From Patagioenas fasciata (taxonomy: Eukaryota > Chordata > Aves > Columbiformes > Columbidae), in NCBI RefSeq assembly GCF_037038585.1, contig NC_092520.1:2695001-2759000 (forward strand): a DNA stretch of 64,000 nucleotides. The letters are read 5' to 3'. The position numbers were made by a program, and so were the translations under genes. The first letter of the stretch is position 1; each line of letters opens with the position of its first letter. Positions 1 to 8,529 of the stretch are shown here, in pieces. A model generated the notes under the pieces. It did no database searches and had not been told where the DNA came from. It saw only the letters and a list, made by a program, of their open reading frames with translations.

Positions 1-97
1 CCACCCCTGGCCTGGGGCTGCTCTGGGCTCTCCTGGTCTCCTGCCTGCTCCCAAACCCATCTGATCTGTCCCCAGGAACTTGGGAACTTTATATTGT

Positions 98-396
98 CTC
101 CATCCATCACCCATCCATCTGTCCATTCATCCATCCATCCATCCATTCATCTTCCATCTGTCTGTCCATTCTTCCATCCATCCATCCATCCATGAACCCA
201 CCCATCTATTCATATGTCCATCCAGCCATCCACGCGTCCATCCACTCATCCATCTTCCATTCATCCATCCACTCATACATCCATCTTTCCATCCATCTTC
301 CATCCATCTTTCCATCCATATTTCTATATGTCCATCCATCCACCCATCCATCCATCCATCCATCCATCCATCCATCCATCCATCCATCCCTCCACC
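98..396. repeat. ATCC/GGAT tetranucleotide repeat
   Basis: This is a degenerate CCAT/ATCC tract, purest at 340-388. It lies in the intron beyond ARHGEF17 exon 7. It produces histidine/isoleucine/proline-rich open frames on the plus strand and Trp/Asp/Gly-rich ones on the minus strand; none is a gene. Confidence 0.95.
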
Positions 397-539
397 CACA
401 AACCCACTCACCCACCCACGGCCTCCCCTGGGCACAAAGCCACCCCATGACCCGCCACCACAGCCTCCAACTGCCCTGTGCAGTGCATGGTGCCATGGCC
501 CTTCAGGGGACACAGGACAAGGGACCATCCCACTCTTAC

Positions 540-590
540 CACTTCCACCACCATCTCCTGACGCAGGAACTTGCGGAGCGGGGCCTGGAG
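540..590 (-). CDS. ARHGEF17: ARHGEF17 exon 7, start of PH-like segment
   Basis: This 51-bp exon encodes 17 residues, [17 protein letters not shown], between a CAACAG acceptor and a GTAAGAG donor. It is the link into the PH-like module. The next expected exon, beginning in the mammalian protein with a Lys/Gly-rich turn, is not found between here and position 1, so the gene continues outside the window. About 850 residues of the usual roughly 2,060-residue protein are missing for that reason. Confidence 0.92.
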
Positions 591-855
591 CTGTTGGGAC
601 AAGGACACTCATGAGCAGGCTGCTCTGGGAGGAACCCTCACAGGCTTTGTCCCTGCAGTCCCCACACCCCACTGGCTCAGGTCTGGCACCCTGGCCCCTT
701 CCCAAACCCTCGGGAGCCCACCAAGGCCAAGTGATGATCAGGAAAGCAGGATCTGGAGGAGAAAACCAGTGGCCCAGCCTGTTATGACCCAGAAAGAGCA
801 GAAATAGTTGCATTTTGGGGAGAAGACCAACCCCGGGTAAGAGCCCCATACATAC

Positions 856-1032
856 GTCCTCCATCCCTTCAATGTGGGACTCTATCTCCTGCACGATCCG
901 GGCATTCCTCTCCACCTCCTCCGCGCTCTTCATGCCCTTGTTGATCCTCTCGGCCACTTGCTTGATGTTGCGTTGGGCATCGATGAGAAACGGGTGGTCG
1001 GGGTGGTCCTCTGGTGTGTGCTTCAAGAGGTC
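856..1032 (-). CDS. ARHGEF17: ARHGEF17 exon 6, end of DH domain and linker helix
   Basis: The exon encodes 59 residues, [20 protein letters not shown] through HIEGMED. It holds the last DH helix and the long helix leading to the PH-like segment. The acceptor is GGTAG before GAC and the donor GTATGT. The charged residues [20 protein letters not shown] are typical of the amphipathic DH-PH connector. Confidence 0.95.
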
Positions 1033-1256
1033 CTACCATTGGGACACAACCAGGATGTCATCAGTGATGCCACCGCACTCCCAGCTTAACCCCCAACAGG
1101 TTGCTGGAGATGGAAACCAGCTCCGTGCAGGAAAGGTTTTGCAAAGAAACGAAGCCTTGAGCTTTGACCACCACCAGATTGGTCTTCATCACCTTCAAAG
1201 AGGCCACCAGCTTCTGAGAGCACGTCAACACCTTGCACAGACACCCAAAATCCATC

Positions 1257-1395
1257 TTTGGAAGTGTTCAAGGTGAGGTTGGATGGGGCTTTGAGCAACC
1301 TGATCTAGTGGAAGATGTCCCTGCTCATGGCAGGAGGCTGGGCTAGATGAGCTTTGAAGGTCCCTTCCAATCCAAACCACCCTATGATTCCATGA
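1257..1395 (+). mobile_element. CR1 LINE 3' fragment
   Basis: A 5'-truncated CR1 tail runs from GGAAGTGTTCAAGG to CCCTATGATTCCATGA. It is inserted antisense to ARHGEF17 in the intron between exons 6 and 5. Confidence 0.9.
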
Positions 1396-1423
1396 AAGTG
1401 TGTCCCCACCAGCTGGCACCCAC

Positions 1424-1516
1424 CTTCACCAGCAGCTCATAACGTGGGATCCTCTGCACCGGTTTGATCATCAGGTCGGACAGAGCCTGCTTCTCCTTGT
1501 TCTCCCGCATGCTTTG
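1424..1516 (-). CDS. ARHGEF17: ARHGEF17 exon 5, DH conserved region 3
   Basis: The exon encodes 31 residues including LSDLMIKPVQRIPRYELLVK, the most conserved stretch of Dbl-family GEFs (the KPVQRIPRY signature helix), which forms part of the GTPase-binding face. The acceptor is TTTTGCAG and the donor GTGGGTG. A CR1 fragment ends only about 28 bp beyond the donor (at 1,395), so the 5' splice site has little unique intron next to it. Confidence 0.96.
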
Positions 1517-1829
1517 CTGCAAAACACCGGTGGGGGACAAGGATGGGACCGTGAGGTGGGACACATCAAGGATCCAATGTCGCACCAGCCCAGGACCTGA
1601 AGCAACACTCATTTGAGGTTGGGACAACTCTTTTTTATGCCATCTGGAGTGGCTCTGGTTCATCCCAACCTGACCTCTTCACAATAAAAGCAAGAAGAAG
1701 GTGGGAGGAAAAATCCCAGTTTAACCATAGTTTATTCCCATTAACCCCCATACGGCCTCACCAGCAGCCTTGCAGGTGGGTCTGAACCCTGGTCAACATC
1801 TCCGGAACCATCTATGAACCAGGACCCAC
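1517..1829. other. ARHGEF17 intron between exons 5 and 4
   Basis: This is plain intron sequence. I see no repeat, motif or open frame worth reporting beyond the splice sites. Confidence 0.8.
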
Positions 1830-1946
1830 CTCCAGGAACTTCATGAAGGCCGGCCGGGCTTCCTTGGCGATCCTGACGGCATCCTTGGCGTTGAGGAAGT
1901 TATCGATGTAGGCAGAGTAGATGTTCACCAGCACATCCTTGGAAAA
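1830..1946 (-). CDS. ARHGEF17: ARHGEF17 exon 4, DH domain
   Basis: The exon encodes 39 residues, FSKDVLVNIYSAYIDNFLNA through MKFLE, the central DH helices. The acceptor is preceded by a short pyrimidine run ending CCCAG, the donor is GTGGGT, and the phase is 0 on both sides. It lies about 260 bp from exon 3 and about 310 bp from exon 5. Confidence 0.95.
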
Positions 1947-2207
1947 CTGGGTGAAAAGGGTGGGAGAAAAAGAGGGAATAGGTCCAGGATGGACCTCCTG
2001 GGAGATGTTGCCACAAGGGTTAATCCTGACTCTGGGTTACACTAAATCGGGCCTGGAGATCATTTTTTGTTCTCCAACTCAGACATGTCTGGCCCATCAT
2101 TTAATCACTCCCGTCTCCTGCTTCAAAACTTCTCCTGCTGAGGCCATGGCCAGGAGCTGGAATGTCTGGGTTCCTTGGGTAGGAAACCCACCCTGTGAGG
2201 GACATAC

Positions 2208-2390
2208 CGACTGGACCAGGAGATCGCCCACTTTCTGCTTCTCGTGCCAGTTCTGCACGCAGTCATGGATCTGCTCCAGGAACTGCTCGTGGTGCTCCAG
2301 CAGCTCAGGGATCTGGTCAAAGATCTCATCCACCAGTGATGGGTCACATAGCAGTGAGTTCTCCGGCTGCTTCAGTGGTTTCATGTAACC
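2208..2390 (-). CDS. ARHGEF17: ARHGEF17 exon 3, DH domain
   Basis: The exon encodes 61 residues starting GYMKPLKQPENSLLCDPSLV and ending DLLVQS, the second and third helices of the DH domain. The acceptor is CCTTGCAG and the donor GTATGT, both phase 0. The residues SLVDEIFDQIPELLEHHEQF are almost unchanged from the mammalian protein as I recall it, which fits strong constraint on the catalytic fold. Confidence 0.95.
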
Positions 2391-2534
2391 CTGCAAGGAC
2401 ACCAAGGCACTGAGGTCCCCACAGACTTCTTCTCCCACCTCTTCAATATGAGTTTTTCAACCCCAATACAGCGATTGGTGGAATCCTGCAGGAGTGGGTT
2501 CTCCCAGTGAATGTTGGGCTGTGGGACTCATTGT

Positions 2535-2663
2535 AAATCATTTTGGTTGGAAGAGGCCCCCCAAGAACACCAAGTCCAACCATTAACCCAACACTGACAC
2601 TAAACTATGTCCCTGAGAACCTCATCTACACATCTTTCAAGCACCTCCAGGGATGGTGACTCA
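2535..2663 (-). mobile_element. CR1 LINE 3' fragment
   Basis: The reverse-oriented CR1 tail begins AATCATTTTGGTTGGAAGAGG and ends at CCTCCAGGGATGGTGACTC. It is in the same orientation as ARHGEF17, within the intron between exons 3 and 2. Confidence 0.9.
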
Positions 2664-4914
2664 TCGGAAGGACCAGACAGTGCTGGGTCTCAGCAGGTTC
2701 TGCAGCCCAGCCTCTCCCCATCCCATCCCACCCAGTGCATCCCCAAGTGGGCAGTGGGACAGGTCTCCATGAGGAACACCCAAAGCATGGTGTCTTCTGT
2801 TGCCCAGCCATGGCCTTGAGAGGCTCCAAACCTTTGCTGTCATGAGCCTTGGTCACCTTCATCTGCTCCAGAACTTGACCCAGCTGGGGAATTGTGGCAG
2901 TATGGCCCCGAGTTCCAAAAGCCAGTGGGTTCCTGGTGGAATTTAGGGTGTTTGGGACCAGGAGGGGCTGGAGCCAGTGGGGTGGATGCACCCAGGTCAA
3001 GCTCTGGACCACTTCATCCAGCAATCTCTCTTGGGCAATGGCTAACGAGTGATGCTCAAGGTCAGCAGGAAAAGTAGGACAAGAGCAGGTCTTCTGCAAG
3101 GTTGGGTGGGTGGCTCTGCTACAAAACCCCTTTCCTCCTGCCATGGGGCAGAGCAGCACCCCCAGGAACAAGGGGGATGAAGGGTGAAGAAGGTCTTCTC
3201 AGGCCTTGCCTCCTCCTCAGCCCAACCAGTACAGGGTGTTGGTGTCCTTCAAGATGTTAGCAGGACCACAGGGCTGAGCGGTGAGGATAGGACCCACCTC
3301 GAGCAGCTTCAGATATCTCCATCCAAGCTGGTAAAGGAGGAATCACCCCCCAAGGATGAGGTTCCTCAGGTTGATGGTAGGTATCTCATGCAGACCCAAA
3401 TTAGAAAGGTCAAATCCTTCCTAAGGCTCCTCACCTGCTTCACTTGCTCTACTGTGGCCACCACCCCCAGCAGGAGTGGGGCTGGGCTGTGTCATCCATC
3501 CCATCCTCTATGAAATTCGGGGAGAGGAGACCAGATGGGAGAGAAGAGGACACAGACAGCCCCCACCTTGGCACACGGTGCCCATGCACCATCTGGCTTG
3601 GCTGGAAGATGATGCTCCAAGGTGGTTCCTGTCCTTGGTAGCCACCATGGTACATGTCACCAGACCATGACATGGATCCAAGCACCTTGTCCCAGCTGAG
3701 ATGGGGAGCTGGGGGCATCTGGAGCTTTGTGACTCCCCCACAGAAAGCCAGGGATCCCTGGTTGCACCATGCCAGGATGTGTCCCATGGGCAAGAGCTCA
3801 GGTGTCAACACCCCAAGGCTCCCACTCGTGTGAAACCAGTCCCGCCAGTTGCGAACTGGTGAGTCCCAGCACACTCGTCCTCTCCAACCAGCCTTGTGTG
3901 TCACCTCAGAGGATCAGACAGACCTACCAAGACCAGCAGGGACACCACTAGACCCCAAAAGAAGCCCCAGAACTAGGGTCTTCTCACCCCTCCAAGTCAA
4001 CATCTGCAGTAGGAACAGCCTTGAAAGGTCATTCCCTCCTGCAGCAACATCTGGCAATGCACATCTGGGTCCACCATGGGGACATCCTCACAGGGGATTT
4101 CTTGGGAAAGGGAGGTGTTGGGATGGTGGGTGTTCCATGTCCTCATGGAATCATTTTGGTTGGAAGAGACTCTTAAGATCATTGAGTCCAACCATGACAT
4201 GGACATGTCCAGGAGATGTCTACAGGCACCATTTCATATCTAGCTCAGCAGAGCTCTGTTTTTTTGGTGTTTCCACCTACAGTAATGTTGTTGGACAACC
4301 AACATGTACGCCAACACGTACACCAATCTGTCCCCATGTTGACCACCATTAACCTTCTGAAACACCTTCATTAACATCTGAAACATGAGGTGGACCTTCT
4401 GGTCAAGATGCTCCAGAGGGGTTGGAACCAGCTCAGTACAAAAAAAAAAGGGACCTAGAAAAGCCCTTGGCCCATGGCTGCCGGTGATGACACTGAGCAG
4501 AAAATGGGGGGACGTGGGAAGAGGGGTGACAAAGGTTCCTCATGGTGCGATGGCCATCAGCAACAGCCCAGGAGATGGGGTGCAACATGAGGAAGAATTC
4601 TGAGGAATGAGCATGGGAAAGGGTTGGGGAACATGATGTTCCCCAGGTGACAAACCAGCATGAATGTTACAGGTTTGATTCAGGGGACAGAGGTGACCCT
4701 GAAACCCTGTTCTTGACACTCTTGACATGCTGTTCCCACCACCAGTCTCGCTGTTCCCAACATTTCCACTTCCACCCATCCCAAATCCATTCTTGTGCTG
4801 ACAGCGCACCCGCAACTGGGGGCCCAGCTTAGGGTCCTGGGGATGGTGACAAGCAACAGATGGTCACAGCATGACACGTTTTGGGGGGTCACATCCCCGG
4901 CCATGTCGCATTAC
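2664..4914. other. ARHGEF17 intron between exons 3 and 2, mostly unique
   Basis: About 2.2 kb of intron. Apart from CR1 fragments at its right-hand start and at 4,143-4,203 and an A10 run at 4,440, I see nothing with a recognisable function. The open frames here are short and have no family resemblance. Confidence 0.7.
4143..4203 (-). mobile_element. Short CR1 LINE 3' end
   Basis: The sequence TGGAATCATTTTGGTTGGAA and the following CTTAAGATCATTGAGTCCAACC are the extreme 3' end of CR1, reversed. The sequence beyond about 4,205 no longer matches my memory of the consensus. Confidence 0.85.
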
Positions 4915-4992
4915 CTGCATCAAGGTGCGCAAGGACTCCACGTAGGACTGTTCCGTGTCCAGCAGCGTCATGATGACGTGTTTCCTCATGTC
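4915..4992 (-). CDS. ARHGEF17: ARHGEF17 exon 2, start of DH domain
   Basis: The exon encodes 26 residues, DMRKHVIMTLLDTEQSYVES and six more. This is the first conserved helix of the Dbl-homology (DH) domain, whose TEQSYV core contacts switch I of the GTPase in DH proteins. It is flanked by GCAG on the acceptor side and GTAATG on the donor side, both read on the minus strand. It follows intron 1 (25.3 kb) and joins the last codon of exon 1 in phase 0. Confidence 0.95.
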
Positions 4993-5129
4993 CTGCCGGG
5001 GTGGAAAGAAAAACAAAAATGAGGTTATGGGGTGGTGGGGGGCACGGGGAGATGGTGGCGTGGGATGGTCCACCAGTCTTGAGGAGGAGATGGGTCAGGG
5101 TCTTCTTGGTTGTGCGGTTTGGAGATTTT

Positions 5130-5830
5130 GGGTGTGGGACGTGGACACCCCAAAAGTTTGGGGTGAGAGATGCTTCAAGGTCCCTGGGTGCAGACACCCC
5201 AAAAATTTTGGGTGTGAGATGCTCCAAGGGCCGTGAGTGCAGAGACATCCATAAAGTTTTGTGTGTGGATACACTCCAGAGACTCTGTGTGTGAGACACC
5301 CTAAAAATTTGGGGTACAGACATGCCCCAGAGACCCTGGGTATGAGATATCCCCAAGTTTTGGGTGTAGAAATGCTCCAAGAGCCCTGAGTTCAAAGACA
5401 GCCCCAAAATTTTGCATATGGAAGTGCTTCGGAGACCCCCCAAAAGTTTGGGGTGCAGAGATGCTCCAAAGGCCCTGGGAAAGGAGATGCTCTAAGGTGC
5501 TGGGTATGGAGACACCGCAACAGTTCTGGTCATGGAGACCATCTGGAGGTCCTGAGTGCAGAGACACCTCAAAAGCCATGGGTGCTTGGACACCCCAAAG
5601 GCCAACGGGGGGCTTGGAAATCCCCAAGGCCACGAGTGCAGAGATGCCCCAAAGGTCCCAAGTGTGGAGATGATTGATGGACCCGAGCACAGAGCCACTC
5701 AAAGTGTCCCATTAATGAAGACAACCCGAAGTCCACAGGTGCAGAGACACCCCAAAACCTGAGGGTGCACAGATGCCCCAAAGCCCCTGTGGACAAGGAC
5801 CTTCTAAGGGTCCTGGGTGCTCGGACACCC
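5130..5830. repeat. Minisatellite, ~50-bp unit with internal inverted repeat
   Basis: About 14 degenerate copies of a roughly 50-bp unit; for example, successive GACACCCC/GACATCC starts fall at 5,144, 5,193, 5,244 and 5,295. The best units carry CACCCCAAA and TTTGGGGTG separated by two bases, so single strands could fold. It begins about 140 bp upstream of the exon 2 acceptor of ARHGEF17. Confidence 0.85.
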
Positions 5831-7190
5831 CAGCAGCCCTGGGTGCAGGGATGTCCCACAGGGCGACCACAGCATGTAGGGACCACGTTTCTCCAACCTG
5901 CTGCTGATGGAGCCACCAGTGTCCCCCATCTCCTCATGGAATGAGCACATGTCCCACCGGCCATGCAGGGCTGTGTGTCCCCCAGTGCTCCCAGTAGGGA
6001 CACAGGGGCCATGAAGCTGCTCTTCAACCACAGAAGGACCATCCTCACCATGGGTTGAGGACACCATCTCCCCAGGGGTTCCCAGGGAGCCAGATCCTGC
6101 TCAGTGCTTGAAACCAGAGCTGTGCCTCAGTTTCCCCACTCACCCACCAAGTTCATATTGGTCTTTTCAGCCAAGCAAGGAGGAAACTACTTGTCCAGAA
6201 CCAAATATTATGGTGATGGGTCAAAGCCACCCCAGGAGATCTGCCCCCCACAAAACACAGCAATGTCGTTGGGGATGCCGGCTGAGACCTCCCTACTTCA
6301 TCACAGCCTGAAGTTCATTAAAATTCTCACTGGTGGATTAATTTGTTGTAATTATGAGCTGAAAGGCACCTTACCACCCTGCCTCAGTTTCCCCAACCCT
6401 CGCACAACCCATTGTTTTCCACCTCAATATGATGCTCCCAGCTTTTTCGGGAGCCATCCCCTCTCAGAACTGAAGCCAAGGGTCAGATCCATGAGCTGAA
6501 CAGGCTCAGTACCGCACGCCGTATGATTTGCAGAGGGGGGAAGATGCAGGATGAGGCCCAGCCGTGGGGAAGGGGATTTTTTCCCACTGGCGGGGAGGGA
6601 AATTCCCACTGGGATGAGCAGGAGATGGGGGGTAACACCCCACCCTGGCAGGGGGAAGTGGTACCCAGGATGCGTCCAACTGCATCCCTTACGCTCCCTA
6701 CATCCCGTACCCCCCCCTCCCATAACCCCCCCGCTGTGGGGTTGATGGTGCTTCAGTCTCCATCTGCTCTGCCTGGGGACCCTCCCACCACTCCCCAGCA
6801 TCATCCTGTCCCCCCAAGATGCTCAGCACCCTCGGGATCAGCCCCTTCCGCAATGGGAATTGGGGCATTTCCCCCCTAGCGATGGTGTAAATCAGCACTG
6901 GGGGTGGTGGCAGCGATGGCTCCAGCCCCCGCATCGGGGTAGTAGCATCCCCCCCCCCACCTCCCTGCAATCCAGAGAACCCCCAGGGGGATGTCGGGTT
7001 GAGGATGAGGATGGAGCCGCTGTTACCACGGCAATCGCGGTCCAGACCCCGCAAGTGCCGGGTCCCGCTGCCCGCGCACGTGTCCAAACATGACGCACCC
7101 ACTCACCCCCCCAACACATCCCCCCCCAAATCCCACCAGACACCCACTCAACACCCCCACCATCTCTTTTCTCATCACCTCGGTCCCACC
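5831..7190. other. Intron 1 segment without a called gene
   Basis: Mixed intronic DNA, GC-rich from 6,500 on, with several C/G homopolymer runs (for example at 6,952-6,960). Open frames on both strands are short and unrecognised. Confidence 0.6.
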
Positions 7191-7193
7191 GCG

Positions 7194-7328
7194 ACCCTTC
7201 TCCGGCAGCTCCTCGGCCGCCCCGCCGAGCCCGGAGGCGGCGAAGGCCGCGTCGATGCCGTCCCCGATGTCTCGCATCTCCTCCAGCGCGATGGTGAACT
7301 GCGCCAGAGTCCTCACCATCTGCAGCAT
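7194..7328 (-). other. Unidentified GC-rich open frame inside ARHGEF17 intron 1
   Basis: The frame reads MLQMVRTLAQFTIALEEMRD then IGDGIDAAFAASGLGGAAEE, followed by LPEKG. I do not recognise it. Almost every codon ends in G or C, the composition is non-repetitive, and the predicted helix is amphipathic, so it looks more like a real exon than the frames around it. A possible donor (GAG then GTGATGAG, near 7,178) would leave phase 0, compatible with joining ARHGEF17 exon 2 at DMRKHV. A TATAAATAG box lies on the same strand at 7,492-7,500. It may be an alternative first exon, an exon of a nested gene, or chance. I cannot match it to mammalian ARHGEF17. Confidence 0.35.
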
Positions 7329-7376
7329 GCGGGTCCCGGGGGGTCGGTCCGTCCCACACGGCCCAAGGAATCAAAA

Positions 7377-7380
7377 TTAT

Positions 7381-7434
<54 letters not shown>
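7377..7434. repeat. TA dinucleotide microsatellite
   Basis: A near-pure (TA)n tract of about 58 bp. A second block follows at 7,517-7,542. Confidence 0.95.
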
Positions 7435-7437
<3 letters not shown>

Positions 7438-7491
7438 CCCCAGGTTCCCCCCGTTAGAATAGCTGGAACGCCAGGATGCAGCAAGGAGGAG

Positions 7492-7500
7492 CTATTTATA
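7492..7500 (-). promoter_or_regulatory. TATA-box-like element, minus strand
   Basis: The minus strand reads TATAAATAG at the edge of a CpG-rich stretch (7,590-7,790), about 165 bp upstream of the ATG of the unidentified open frame. TA-dinucleotide repeats lie on both sides, so a chance match is quite possible. Confidence 0.3.
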
Positions 7501-7589
7501 GCGATGAGGTTCTGGGTATGTATATATATATATATATATATAATTTTGTTGTTGTTTTTAGATATAAAAAAGGCCTCCCACAGAGCGGC

Positions 7590-7790
7590 TGCAGGATGCG
7601 TGTTGCTGCGTCCGTGGCGGCACGCGGGTCCCCCCCCGGCCCCGGGTGCTACCCAGGCACGGGCAGGCGAGAGCGAGCGGCGCTGGAGGCAGAGCCGTGC
7701 CCACACGCACAGACGCGCGCAGATGCAGGCAGGGCCGGATCCTGCTGGGGGGAGATGCTGGTGGAGCCGCTACACGGTGGGGTGCGGATG
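7590..7790. other. CpG-rich island in intron 1
   Basis: An unmethylated-island-like patch with frequent CG dinucleotides amid AT microsatellites. It could be an internal promoter or enhancer. No coding sequence is recognisable. Confidence 0.4.
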
Positions 7791-7867
7791 GCTTATTTAT
7801 TTTTCTGGGGGGGGGGAAGGGGGAAGCTGTATAGATGATGCTGGGTTGGGATGCTCAGCATCCTTGG

Positions 7868-7952
7868 GGTGTCTAACCCTGCTCATGGCAGGGGGGTTGG
7901 ATTAGATGAGCTTTGAAAGTCCCTTCCAACCCAAATATTCTATAATTGTATG
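7868..7952 (+). mobile_element. Short CR1 LINE 3' end
   Basis: The sequence from CTGCTCATGGCAGGGGGGTT to TATTCTATAATTGTATGA is the last 85 bp of a CR1, antisense to ARHGEF17. Confidence 0.9.
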
Positions 7953-8529
7953 ATCCCCATCAATGGGAGGGGTGGTTTCCAAGTACCATGTCCCCCTACT
8001 TGATGCTACAGATGGGGAAACTGAGGCACCGAGCGAGCCTGCTCCCCGCCCCAGCTCCACATCATCACCTACATCCCTACTTGCCAGGTGATGCACCCTG
8101 CCCGGATCTGTTTGGAACGCTCCCCTCCTGCTTCGTTAATTAAATCTAATTAGCCGCTCACCCCGTTTCCACAGTAACGGCGTGCAGCAGGGCTGCGTCC
8201 TCCTGTTGCAGCCAGTGTTATTTCCTCTTGGTAAGGAGGATAATGAGCATCTCACCCCAGGGAGGGTGCCAAGGGGGGTTCATAGCACCCATCCTGCCCT
8301 CCCCACAGCACCCTCCCTGAGGTGTATGGCAGAGAACAGCCAACTCGGTGCATATAATGAGAGGGGAGGTGCAGCAGCCTTAAATACACACTCTCACTGG
8401 GGTGAGGGAGGATGGACTCGGCAGCACCCGGGATGGGCATGATGAGCGCCTGCACTGCACCCGGTACAGCTAATTGCATTAGGGCTAATGAGGATGTTTG
8501 CAATCAGCAGCTCCTGTGACTCGTTCTGC

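Noticed and set aside
127..1026. Minus-strand 299-codon frame containing the DH sequence
   Set aside because: Only 856-1,032 is exon; the rest reads through a donor into intron and a GGAT microsatellite.
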